DNA from: Pseudomonas brassicacearum subsp. neoaurantiaca
Lineage (GTDB): Bacteria > Pseudomonadota > Gammaproteobacteria > Pseudomonadales > Pseudomonadaceae
Length of the DNA stretch: 64,000 nucleotides
Direction of reading: 5' to 3'
Assembly (NCBI RefSeq): GCF_013608025.1
Contig: NZ_VDLV01000012.1
Span: 49,770 to 113,769 of the forward strand
How positions within the stretch are numbered: position 1 is the first letter of the stretch; each line of letters begins with the position of its first letter. The position numbers and the translations under genes were made by a program. Below are positions 19,229 to 27,826 of this stretch, piece after piece. A model generated the notes under the pieces. It was not told where the DNA came from. It was given only the letters and a program-made list of their open reading frames with translations, and ran no database searches.

Positions 19229-19978
19229 ATGCTCAAGTTCAACGCTCATCTCGGTTTTCAGTTCAATGAAGTGCCATTTCTGCAACGCATCGAAGCCGCC
19301 GCTATGGCGGGTTTCCGTGCTGTGGAATTCCCTTCCCCCTATGAGTTCGACGCCAGTCTCTTGGCTGATCATCTGGCTCAACACAACCTGCCGTTGATCC
19401 AATTCGCCGCACCTGCTGGCGTGACCAAAGGCATCGCGGCCTTGCAGGGCAAGGACGAGGCGTTTCGCAGCGGCTTGCTCCAGGCTGCGCGTTATGCAAA
19501 GGCGCTGGCGTGTTCCGATGTCCACATCATGTCGGGTGTTACGACGCAGGAAGACGCCGCACTTATCTATGGGCGCAACCTGGAGTACGCCGTCAAATAC
19601 CTCGAAGACCAGGGCTTGCGGCCGCTGATCGAGGTCATCTGTGTGCAGGAGATGCCGGACTATTACATGTCCGACTTCAGCAAGGCGCAACAGGTGCTGG
19701 AAACTTTCCCGAGTGTCGGGCTGATCCTTGATCTTTACCATGCCCAACGGCTAACCGGGGATGCGGCGGATATCCTGGCTCGCTTTTATGACCGAACCGT
19801 CCATGTGCAAATTGCCGACTGCCCGGGGCGTCATGAACCGGGGACGGGGAGCATGGATTTTGCGGCTTTGTTCGCAGACCTGGAGCAGCGTGGCTACCAA
19901 GGGTGGATCGGCTGTGAATACCGTCCCACCGGCTCTACCGTGGCAGGCCTTGATTGGATCAAGCAGTTCAGTGCCTGA
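19229..19978 (+). CDS. Hydroxypyruvate isomerase-like TIM-barrel protein
   Basis: 249-aa protein of the sugar phosphate isomerase/epimerase barrel, closest in pattern to hydroxypyruvate or 2-oxo-tetronate isomerases (FNAHLGFQFNEVPFLQRIEAA). Candidate metal ligands are Glu in PLIEVICVQ, Asp in LILDLYHAQ and Glu in IGCEYRP. I chose the second ATG (19229) because the family begins at MxKFxANL and GGATGGA precedes it. It follows the racemase gene by eight bases. Confidence 0.78.
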   Translation: MLKFNAHLGFQFNEVPFLQRIEAAAMAGFRAVEFPSPYEFDASLLADHLAQHNLPLIQFAAPAGVTKGIAALQGKDEAFRSGLLQAARYAKALACSDVHIMSGVTTQEDAALIYGRNLEYAVKYLEDQGLRPLIEVICVQEMPDYYMSDFSKAQQVLETFPSVGLILDLYHAQRLTGDAADILARFYDRTVHVQIADCPGRHEPGTGSMDFAALFADLEQRGYQGWIGCEYRPTGSTVAGLDWIKQFSA

Positions 19979-20002
19979 CAAACAGCTAAGCCGGCCTCAC
20001 CC

Positions 20003-20031
20003 CTGTGGGAGCGAGCTTGCTCGCTCCCACA
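20003..20031. repeat. REP hairpin, family A (single)
   Basis: CTGTGGGAGCGAGC followed immediately by its complement forms one long hairpin, then a run of A. The A run is on the wrong side for a terminator of the upstream gene. Confidence 0.75.
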
Positions 20032-20133
20032 AAAAAAGCGGCCAAGTCAGTGGAAAATCTGCCGTCCGTCTATCCTAGGTAGCCCTGAACCAAACGCGGA
20101 ATCAGCAACCGATCACCCACGGACACCCACACC

Positions 20134-20679
20134 ATGAAAAAACAAGAACAAGAAAGCCTCATCCAAACCCTGAAAACCCGCTTCGAACAAAACCCGAACC
20201 GCCACCGAGACATCCCCTGGGCCGACGTCCAGTCCCGGCTCGAAGCCAACCCCAAGGCCCTGAAGTCCCTCCAAGCCATGGAAGCCACCGGCGGTGAGCC
20301 GGATGTTATCGGCCTCGACCCAAAGACCGGCACTATCACCTTCTTCGATTGCGCCAAGGAAAGCCCCACCGGTCGCCGAAGCCTCTGCTACGACCGCGCG
20401 GCCCTGGACGCACGCAAGGAGAACAAGCCCAAAGGCAGTGCGATTGAAATGGCCGATGAGATGGGGATTGCCCTGTTGACCGAGGAGCAATACCGAGCCC
20501 TGCAGACACTCGGTGAGTTTGATGCCAAGACGTCCAGTTGGCTGGCGACACCTGCAGAACTTCGTGCGCTCGATGGGGCGATTTTTGGTGACTATCGTTA
20601 TGGTCGGGTGTTCATCTATCACAATGGTGTGCAGTCGTATTACGCGGCGCGTGGGTTTCGTGGGGTGCTGCGCGTTTGA
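20134..20679 (+). CDS. DUF4256 family protein
   Basis: 181-aa protein of the DUF4256 family, function unknown. The sequence shows the family pattern: an N-terminal helical LIQTLKTRFEQNPNRHRDIPWADVQSRL, the central GEPDVIGLDPKTGTITFFDCAKESPTGRRSLCYDRAAL, and the C-terminal YRYGRVFIYHNGVQSYYAARGFRGVLRV. Soluble, no signal peptide. It stands alone between REP elements. Confidence 0.85.
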   Translation: MKKQEQESLIQTLKTRFEQNPNRHRDIPWADVQSRLEANPKALKSLQAMEATGGEPDVIGLDPKTGTITFFDCAKESPTGRRSLCYDRAALDARKENKPKGSAIEMADEMGIALLTEEQYRALQTLGEFDAKTSSWLATPAELRALDGAIFGDYRYGRVFIYHNGVQSYYAARGFRGVLRV

Positions 20680-20702
20680 GCCCTCAAGGACACCGCTGCC
20701 CC

Positions 20703-20838
20703 TGTGGCGAGGGAGCTTGCTCCCGCTGGGCTGCGAAGCGGCCCCAAACCCATTCACCGCGGTGCACCAGGAGAGACGGCGTCGGCAGGTTTTGCGACTG
20801 CTGCGCAGCCGAGCGGGAGCAAGCTCCCTCGCCACAAA
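20703..20838. repeat. REP pair, family B (inverted)
   Basis: GTGGCGAGGGAGCTTGCTCC followed by CGCTGGGCTGCGAAGCGGCCCC, and about 60 bases later the inverted copy ending in GCTCCCTCGCCAC. It fills most of the gap between the DUF4256 gene and the convergent 501-aa gene. Confidence 0.85.
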
Positions 20839-20877
20839 AGCTGATGCGTTCGAAGGATTGCGGTGGGGCAAACCACT

Positions 20878-22383
20878 TCATTCAAAAACCAAAACCTCAC
20901 TCCCCTTGGCCGCAACGATCTCGCCAAACTCCGGCAACCGCGCCACAAAATCCGCCTCGAACGCCAGATACCGATCCTGCGCCGCCACGTAACGAATTTC
21001 CGGCTTGATGCGCGGGATATCCTTGGTCGACAGCTTCACCACCTCATTGCTGCGTTGATTCCAAAACCACGCCAGCGTCTGCGTACCAAAGGTGTTGGCG
21101 CGGTAACCCCACACCCACCAATCCCCATGCCCGCGGGATACATGAAGTTGCCCATGAAACGTGCGCAACGTGATGACTTGCTTGGGCTGGGTGACGAGCA
21201 GGCGTGTGTCCTGACGCAGCTCGCTGCCGAAACCGTCCAGCGTCGCCTTCGATTTAGCGCCGGTGACGAAATTGAAGCGCCACGCCAACAACACCGTCTC
21301 CTGATAACCCGAATGCTCGACGTTCTGCCGCGCGCCTTCGCTGAATAACAGAATCTCGTCGCCGCCCAAATACGCCGTCGCCGCCCGCAGCTTATAGGCC
21401 TCGGCGGGCATCGGCTGGGCGACGACTGCCTGTTTCGCGGCTTGGTCCCAGACCCAGCAACGCTTGCCGTTGTGCTGCATGAACAACAAGCGGCCCGGGC
21501 CGACCGGCAGGATCGTCAGCTCATCCGAGTCCTCGAAAATCACCTCGCTGCGGTCCGCCGTGATCCGCCAGATCCGCGTCAAATGCTCGGGCTCGTAAAT
21601 GCGCTGGCGTTCGAATATCTCCGAGCCCACCACCACGCTGGGTTGCTCGAATTCCGACCACTGCACCCCGGCAGGCCCGAACGCCTCGACCTCATCGCCT
21701 CGACGAATTTCATATTGATAACGGTCGTCCGCGCTGTAATCGCCGCGCACGACCTGACGTTTCCACAGGCTGCGCTCTGCGTCGGCATCGATGAGCTGCA
21801 AATCCGCGCCGTCCACGCCATCGGTGCGATGTTCGAGCATGTCCTGCTCGGTGGGTGGCCATTGGTTGTAATCGATCAGGAAGCACAGCCATTGGTCTTC
21901 GTCCTGCTCGGTGATCGCGGCCCAACCGTTGCGGTAGTTGTATTCATGCACATACGTGGCGCCGGGATAGTCATGGACTTCCTGCAACCACTTCAACTTG
22001 CTGCGCTTGGGTTTGGCCGGTTTGCGCTCGACGGCCGCAGGTTTGGGCGGCTCGATCAATATCGGCGTGAACCTCGGCTCGCCACGCGCGCTTTGCCAAT
22101 GCCTGGCAAACGCCTCGCGCTGATCCGAGGGGAAAACCACCGGCCGATAATCATCGCCGCCGGCGTCCAGGTTCCACAGGTCATAACCCTGACCCGCCAA
22201 CACCGCCGCCAGCGCCTCGAAGCAAACCTCGGGCATCTCATTGAACAGCTCATCCAACAGCGCCTCGAACCCTGGGCCGGCAAACACACCGACGTCGGGA
22301 TAGTAATGCTGCAACAGCCCGAGCAAGTCGCTGCCCGGTGTTTTCCAATCGATATGAACCAGCGGATCAAATTGCGATTGCAT
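20878..22383 (-). CDS. Unrecognised 501-aa protein
   Basis: I do not recognise the family. The N-terminal 115 residues are acidic and helical (FEALLDELFNEMPEVCFEALAAVLAGQGYDLWNLD), followed by a basic linker (ERKPAKPKRSKLKW). The remaining 370 residues are rich in short beta-strand repeats with Trp (YNYRNGWAAIT, EHLTRIWRITADRSEVIF, HGDWWVWGY), which suggests a beta-propeller-like body. No signal peptide or membrane helix. The HEAT-repeat gene lies upstream on the same strand. Confidence 0.7.
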   Translation of the reverse strand: MQSQFDPLVHIDWKTPGSDLLGLLQHYYPDVGVFAGPGFEALLDELFNEMPEVCFEALAAVLAGQGYDLWNLDAGGDDYRPVVFPSDQREAFARHWQSARGEPRFTPILIEPPKPAAVERKPAKPKRSKLKWLQEVHDYPGATYVHEYNYRNGWAAITEQDEDQWLCFLIDYNQWPPTEQDMLEHRTDGVDGADLQLIDADAERSLWKRQVVRGDYSADDRYQYEIRRGDEVEAFGPAGVQWSEFEQPSVVVGSEIFERQRIYEPEHLTRIWRITADRSEVIFEDSDELTILPVGPGRLLFMQHNGKRCWVWDQAAKQAVVAQPMPAEAYKLRAATAYLGGDEILLFSEGARQNVEHSGYQETVLLAWRFNFVTGAKSKATLDGFGSELRQDTRLLVTQPKQVITLRTFHGQLHVSRGHGDWWVWGYRANTFGTQTLAWFWNQRSNEVVKLSTKDIPRIKPEIRYVAAQDRYLAFEADFVARLPEFGEIVAAKGSEVLVFE

Positions 22384-22436
22384 TACGGCTCTCTTCCTCG
22401 TGATTGAGTTTGCGTCGCCCGGTCAACTGTTCATGG

Positions 22437-23789
22437 CTAAACAACGCGTGCAACGCTGTTGCGATCTATAAGACCCTGCGTGGCCAACGCTCGGAGTTGC
22501 TCTGCAAGCGCTGCTCGCTCGGCTTTGGGCGTGACCGGATCGACCATCTGATATTGACGATCGCACCATAGGTTCAATTGACGAAGCCAAAAGGCCTGCA
22601 CCGCAGGTTCTGTGTCCAGTCGAGCCAACAGGTACGCAGCCTGCTGCCATAGCGGTCGCAACTGGAAAATCGCGCTTCGGCGCTTAATCGAAAGGTCATG
22701 CCAATCTCGATCCAACTTGGCGTCTACCCCAGCTTTCACTGAAGACCAGGGTTGTTTGTTCAAGCGCACGATTGCTGCGGCAAAAACCTTGTCCGACGGG
22801 TCATCCAGGGCCCTGAGCAGTTCCGGCAGCAGGCTATCGGACAGCGTGCTGACAGCGGCATGCCTCACCGTGGGATAGGAGGAACGCATCGCTTCTTTTT
22901 GCCACTGCGGTTCCAGCTCGATGCCGAGCTCCGCAGCAAGGCCAAGCACACCAAGCCAGTCCCGCTTTTTGATGGGGATAGCCTGCTTCAGTCGGTCAGC
23001 CAGGATCGTCACCGAATCGACATTGCTGTTTGGTGCAGCCCAGCGCGCCAGGCTACGGATGGAGGGCGATGCATCAAGCAAGGCCTCAAATATCACAGGC
23101 CGTGGATCATCCAGAAGGGGAAGCAGCGCGCGCAACACGCAAACGCGAAACTTGGCACCGGGCTGAGACAGGGCTTCAAGCAGCAAAAGCCGAGCATGGG
23201 CGCCCGGCATTTGCTGACAGGCAGAAACGGCCATCAACTTTACAGTCACTTCACGATGGGCAAGGGCGCTGCGTAGCAGTGCTTCCGGGGCAGGATCATT
23301 CTCGAGCAAAAGTTCGAAAAGATAGCGGGCAGCTTTACCCTGTCGCGTCAGGAAATTCGCACGGACTGTGTCTCGGATAGCAGGCAACTGCAAAACAGCA
23401 CGAGCGGTTTGCAGGGTCTTGCCGTGATCTGCTCGACGACGCGCGGCCAAAGCCAAGAGCGGCTCCACTGCGAACAACAACGCCTGGATGTGCTCGGGCG
23501 AAAGGTAATGCTCCAGGCCGGCGGCGGCTAAATCGCGAATTTGCGGAACCCAATCATTCAGCCGTTCTATCAACGCGACCAACGCTTCAGGCGAGGGATG
23601 CCGGCACAGTTCCCTTACGGCGATTTCCCGGACGAAACCGTTGTAGTGGCTGCTGAGCTCTGCCCACGTTGCGTTGGTCCCTGCCTGCGCGAGCGCTTCC
23701 AGCGCTTCGTTCTGCCGGTAATCGGGCCAAGAGAGTTCGGGTGTCTGTCTCTTCTTCAGCCTATCCAGCCATGATTGTATTGCGCTCAC
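22437..23789 (-). CDS. HEAT-repeat protein, function unknown
   Basis: 450-aa all-helical protein with HEAT-like pairs of helices, for example EIAVRELCRHPSPEALVALIERL, VPQIRDLAAAGLEHYL and PTVRHAAVSTLSDSLLPELLRALDDPSDKVFAAAIVRL (given in pieces). Such solenoids bind proteins or lyases' substrates, but no partner is identifiable. 53 bases separate it from the 501-aa gene downstream, so the two may be one unit. Confidence 0.75.
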   Translation of the reverse strand: MSAIQSWLDRLKKRQTPELSWPDYRQNEALEALAQAGTNATWAELSSHYNGFVREIAVRELCRHPSPEALVALIERLNDWVPQIRDLAAAGLEHYLSPEHIQALLFAVEPLLALAARRRADHGKTLQTARAVLQLPAIRDTVRANFLTRQGKAARYLFELLLENDPAPEALLRSALAHREVTVKLMAVSACQQMPGAHARLLLLEALSQPGAKFRVCVLRALLPLLDDPRPVIFEALLDASPSIRSLARWAAPNSNVDSVTILADRLKQAIPIKKRDWLGVLGLAAELGIELEPQWQKEAMRSSYPTVRHAAVSTLSDSLLPELLRALDDPSDKVFAAAIVRLNKQPWSSVKAGVDAKLDRDWHDLSIKRRSAIFQLRPLWQQAAYLLARLDTEPAVQAFWLRQLNLWCDRQYQMVDPVTPKAERAALAEQLRALATQGLIDRNSVARVV

Positions 23790-23887
23790 GTTCCAGTCCT
23801 TTACACGCGGTCATGCGGGCTTTTCTTATACCCCATTCCAGGATTCAAATTCGCGTCGACAACGTAACCGATTCATTAACGCCCACC

Positions 23888-24017
23888 GTGGCGAGGGAGC
23901 TTGCTCCCGCTGGGCTGCGCAGCGGCCCCAAACCGTTCAACCCGGTACATCAAGAAAAAACAGTCGACAGGTTTTACGACTGCTGCGCAGCCGAGCGGGA
24001 GCAAGCTCCCTCGCCAC
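23888..24017. repeat. REP pair, family B (inverted)
   Basis: Same structure as at 20703-20838: forward GTGGCGAGGGAGCTTGCTCC element with its CTGGGCTGCGCAGCGGCCCC tail, then an inverted copy. The interior also resembles that earlier pair (AACCCGGTACATCAAGAAAA versus AACCCATTCACCGCGGTGCA), so whole pairs move as units. Confidence 0.8.
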
Positions 24018-24036
24018 GGGTGACAGCAAGCGCTTT

Positions 24037-24444
24037 TCAAAGCTCTTGGAACTCATCCAGATAACAAACCGGCGAACTCCCCTCGGTCCGCTTCTCCACT
24101 TCATCCTCCAACCACTGCGCCAATACCACCGCGTTGTTCTCAGCCGTGGATTTTGCCGCATACACCAAGGTCAACGTCCCACCTCGCGCGACATCCACCA
24201 GTTTCCACCAATGCTCCGGCCGCGCCGCCAGCTCCCGCCGGTAGGCCACGCTGAACTCGGCGAACGAAACCGCTCCCGCCTTGAACGCCTTGCGCAGTTC
24301 ATGGGACGGTCCAACTTCTGGCAGCCACTCAGCAATCATTAGCGCATTCTTGCGGCAATTGCGCGGCCACAACCGGTCGACCAGCACCCGCACGCCATCT
24401 TCGGCGCTGGCTGTTTCATAGGCGCGTTTGCATTGGATCATCAT
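24037..24444 (-). CDS. DUF488 family protein
   Basis: 135-aa soluble protein of the DUF488 family. Family hallmarks are RVLVDRLWPRNCRKNAL near the N terminus, EWLPEVGPSHELRKAF in the middle and GTLTLVYAAKSTAENNAVVLAQWL at the end. The start at the first of two adjacent ATGs (MMIQCKRAYE) gives the usual length; an upstream in-frame extension has no family similarity. The function of DUF488 is not established. Confidence 0.85.
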   Translation of the reverse strand: MMIQCKRAYETASAEDGVRVLVDRLWPRNCRKNALMIAEWLPEVGPSHELRKAFKAGAVSFAEFSVAYRRELAARPEHWWKLVDVARGGTLTLVYAAKSTAENNAVVLAQWLEDEVEKRTEGSSPVCYLDEFQEL

Positions 24445-24604
24445 GATTTGCCTGTCGAAGTGGAACTGCTTCAGCATAGGTCGCCCGCGATGGGACGACC
24501 ATGGACAATTCGTCGCCTTCAAGTCTTCGCCCGAGCTGCCGCTATTGGTGTAACGATTTTTACCGATCCACGATTGGCAAAAGCACGAGAAGGGAACCTG
24601 GCGA

Positions 24605-25438
24605 ATGGACGACGGACGATTCGAAGGGCGAGCGGCTATGGCTGGGGGCGCGGCGGCGTCGTCCGAGCCGCATATTCTGCTGATCGACGACGTTCCAGAG
24701 GACATCCGCGCAACCATCATCTTGCTGAAACAGCAGCCCTGGCGCATTTCCCTGGCCAGCGATGCGCATCAGGGTTATCAGCGGGCATTGGCCCTGCGCC
24801 CGGACTTGATCGTGCTGGACGTGCACATGCCGTACATGAACGGTTTCAGTCTGTGCAGGCTTCTGCGCGAGGCGCCGGCGACCCGGCAGACGCCCATTCT
24901 CTTCCTATCGTCGGCCAACAGTTCGATTGAACGCCTTGAAGGCTTGACCGTCGGTGGCGTCGATTACATTCCCAAATCCTGCGCGCCCGAAGAAGTGCTG
25001 GCGCGGATCAAGATCCACCTGCAATTGACCTGGCGCGCGCCGCCCACCGCTCAAGCCAGCCCGGCCGAACCGGAGCCGGGAGGCGATGAAATCGTCCTGC
25101 GCGCCACGATGCGATTGATCGAAGAACACCTTGATGACATGCCTTCCCTGGTCCAGTTGGCGCAAAAAGTCGGCACCCATGAGAAACGCCTCTCGCGGAT
25201 CTTCCGTGAGCACCTGGGCCTGACGGTGTTCGCCTACATTCGCGACGCGCGACTGCGGCGCGGCCAGGATCTGCTCGCCGAAAGCGCCATGAGCGTGCAG
25301 GACGTCGCCGAACTGGTGGGCTTTCGCAACGCCTGCAATTTCACCACGGCCTTCCGCCAGCGAATCGGCATGACGCCCAGTCAGTTTCGCCAGCAAGCCT
25401 TGGGCATCACTGAAACCGAGTCGGCCGGGCGCGCCTGA
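24605..25438 (+). CDS. Response regulator with AraC-type output
   Basis: 277-aa transcription factor. Receiver domain about residues 20-140 with acidic pocket LIDDV, phospho-acceptor Asp72 in LIVLDVHMP and Lys in YIPKSCAPEE. After an Ala/Pro linker comes an AraC helix-turn-helix pair (about 165-265: LVQLAQKVGTHEKRLSRIFRE and VQDVAELVGFRNACNFTTAFRQ). The stop shares one base with the sensor kinase start, and a TonB receptor gene follows, so it probably controls that receptor. Confidence 0.92.
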   Translation: MDDGRFEGRAAMAGGAAASSEPHILLIDDVPEDIRATIILLKQQPWRISLASDAHQGYQRALALRPDLIVLDVHMPYMNGFSLCRLLREAPATRQTPILFLSSANSSIERLEGLTVGGVDYIPKSCAPEEVLARIKIHLQLTWRAPPTAQASPAEPEPGGDEIVLRATMRLIEEHLDDMPSLVQLAQKVGTHEKRLSRIFREHLGLTVFAYIRDARLRRGQDLLAESAMSVQDVAELVGFRNACNFTTAFRQRIGMTPSQFRQQALGITETESAGRA

Positions 25439-27825
25439 TGCGACTTCTACAGTTTTTGTTGCTGACGCTGGCGTTGTTATCCACAGGTCTGGTGCACGCG
25501 GCGCCTGTGGATATCTGTCGGGCGGATCACGTGGACCTGATGCCCGCAGCGCAGATTTTCGAAGACACCCAAGCCAGCCTCAGCCTGGAACAGATTTCTC
25601 GATTGCCCGAGACGAGTTTCAACACGCCAACCCCAAACTGGCCGACGCAGGGCTACAGCCGCTCCGCCTTCTGGCTGAAATTCCAGCTCACCAATTCGGG
25701 CACCGTGGCGTGCTCACGCCTGTTGGTGATCGGCGCGCCGCGCCTGGAAGACCTCCGCGTCTACCAACCGGGGCAGGATGCCCGTGGCGGAGCGGCCTAT
25801 CCCCTGGCCGAATGGCCCCAGCCGGCAGCGCGCCAACCGGCGTTCCCGGTCGTGCTGGCGGCGGGGGAGAGCGCCACGGTGTTCGTCCGAGTGGCGAGCA
25901 ACTTCCAGATGCTGCTGGAGCCGGAACTGTGGTCCGAACCCGCCCTGCTGCGCAGCCAGCAACAGACTTACCTGAGCGACGGCCTCACCCTCGGCATCGT
26001 CCTGCTGGTCGTGCCGTTCGGCCTCATTGTCGGCTGGATCCTGCGTTCGCGACTGCTGACGGTGAACGCCGGCGCGGTTCTCAGCTACATCCTGCTGACC
26101 TGCATCCTCAACGGCTACCTCATCTACTGGCCCAGCGCGCTGGGATGGACGCGCGAGTTGCTGACCTGCGCCAGCGCGTTTTCGTTTGTGCTATTCCTGG
26201 CCTATTTCCGCGTGCTGTTGCAGGTTTCCCGGCTGCCCAAAATCATTGGCTGGAGCTATTGGGTGCCGCTGTTGGGCTGTGTCGCCGGCCGACTCTGGTG
26301 GCTGAAAATCGACCCGGTCCAGGGCGCGCAAATCGTCCAGGTTTCCTTGTTCAGTTTCTACGTCGCGTTGGTCGCTACGCTGTTCATGGCTTGGCGCGCG
26401 CGGCTGGCCTACAGCTGGATGGCCTGGCTGGTGCCGGCGCTATTGCTTGGGCAACTGCTGATGCGGATGTTTTTTCCGCAAGAACAATTGCCCTGGCAAT
26501 CGCCGCAAAGCAAATACAGCCTGTCGTCCACGCTGGCGGGCGTGGTGTTGCTGGTGTGCACCTTGATCATGGAAGTCGCCCGCAGCCGCAACCGCGAGAA
26601 GCACGCCCTGTCCACCCTCGAACAACAACGCCAGGCCGAGCAGGAACGCCTGGAAAGCACCGTGGCGCTGCGCACTTCGCAGTTGCGCGAATCCCTCGAG
26701 GCGCGCAGTGCGTTGATGGCGCGGATCAGCCACGACTTGCGCTCGCCGCTGGTGCGCATCATCGATTACGCGCGCCTGCTGCACGCCGGGCCGAACTGCG
26801 ACTATCAAGCCACCATCGAGCGCAACGCCCGTCAGCAACTGGAATTGATCGACGAGATGCTGGAGTTCTCCCGTGGCGAGTTTGAGCAGATGCAACTCAC
26901 CCTCGCGCCGGGCTACCTGTACGGTTTCCTCCAAGAGATCGCCGACGAGGCGGGGTTTCTCGCCGCCCGCCAGGGCAACACCTTTGAAGCCGTTTTTGCG
27001 GATGACCTGCCGGCGCTGGTGGAGGCTGATTTCAAACGCCTTCGACAGGTGCTCATGAACCTCTTGGCAAACGCGGCGAAATTCACCCGCAATGGCCAGA
27101 TCCGTTTTGAAGTGAGCGCATGTCCCGGCGCAACCCCTGAAACCGTGGAGCTGCGCTTCAGCGTGATCGACACCGGCATCGGCATCGACCCGCATGAATT
27201 CGAACAACTGCTGCAACCGTTCCGCCGCGGCCGCAACGCGCAACGCTACGAAGGCAGCGGGCTGGGCCTGTCCATCGTCACCCAGCTGCTGGAACGCATG
27301 GACAGCCACCTCGAACCCCAGGCCACGGGGCAGGGCAGCCACTTCAGTTTTTGCCTGCAACTCAAATGCGCCAAAGAACACGACCTCGAAATCGGCCTCG
27401 TCGATAACAACGTCACGCCCTTGGATGGCCAGGGCAAACACGTACTGCTGGTGGACGACGTCGAGCAGAACAGCGAATGGCTCTACGACCTGCTGGCCGG
27501 CTACGGTTTCGACGTGAGCATGGCGGCGAACGGCGAAGACGCCTTGGCCTGCATCGCCGGGCAACCAATCGACCTGCTTATCACCGACCAGATGATGCCC
27601 GGCATGGACGGCTGGGCACTGCTGCGACAGGTGCGCGAGCGCTGGCGGGATCTGCCGGTGATGTTGTATTCGGCAGTGCCGCCACGCCGGCCGCAGGACT
27701 ATCCAACGGACCTGACCTTCGACGCGGTATTGCTCAAGCCCGCCGACAGCCGTGAATTGCTGGCGCAGCTCAAGACACTGGCCTGCCCGGACACGGTGCG
27801 TCCCGCGATGGCTCGGGAGCGATAG
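25438..27825 (+). CDS. Hybrid sensor histidine kinase with 7TMR-DISM input
   Basis: 795-aa inner-membrane kinase. Signal peptide, a periplasmic beta-sandwich (about residues 25-180, with FWLKFQLTNSG), seven hydrophobic segments (about 180-375), a coiled-coil linker, the HisKA box ARISHDLRSPL with His432, an HATPase domain (NLLANAAKFT, DTGIGI, GSGLGLSIV) and a C-terminal receiver with Asp717 (LLITDQMMPGMDG). 7TMR-DISM domains are thought to bind carbohydrates or other small ligands. It overlaps the response-regulator gene by one base. Confidence 0.93.
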   Translation: MRLLQFLLLTLALLSTGLVHAAPVDICRADHVDLMPAAQIFEDTQASLSLEQISRLPETSFNTPTPNWPTQGYSRSAFWLKFQLTNSGTVACSRLLVIGAPRLEDLRVYQPGQDARGGAAYPLAEWPQPAARQPAFPVVLAAGESATVFVRVASNFQMLLEPELWSEPALLRSQQQTYLSDGLTLGIVLLVVPFGLIVGWILRSRLLTVNAGAVLSYILLTCILNGYLIYWPSALGWTRELLTCASAFSFVLFLAYFRVLLQVSRLPKIIGWSYWVPLLGCVAGRLWWLKIDPVQGAQIVQVSLFSFYVALVATLFMAWRARLAYSWMAWLVPALLLGQLLMRMFFPQEQLPWQSPQSKYSLSSTLAGVVLLVCTLIMEVARSRNREKHALSTLEQQRQAEQERLESTVALRTSQLRESLEARSALMARISHDLRSPLVRIIDYARLLHAGPNCDYQATIERNARQQLELIDEMLEFSRGEFEQMQLTLAPGYLYGFLQEIADEAGFLAARQGNTFEAVFADDLPALVEADFKRLRQVLMNLLANAAKFTRNGQIRFEVSACPGATPETVELRFSVIDTGIGIDPHEFEQLLQPFRRGRNAQRYEGSGLGLSIVTQLLERMDSHLEPQATGQGSHFSFCLQLKCAKEHDLEIGLVDNNVTPLDGQGKHVLLVDDVEQNSEWLYDLLAGYGFDVSMAANGEDALACIAGQPIDLLITDQMMPGMDGWALLRQVRERWRDLPVMLYSAVPPRRPQDYPTDLTFDAVLLKPADSRELLAQLKTLACPDTVRPAMARER

Positions 27826-27826
27826 C

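Noticed and set aside
20003..20031. REP hairpin as terminator of the isomerase gene
   Set aside because: The hairpin is followed by A, not T, in the direction of transcription.
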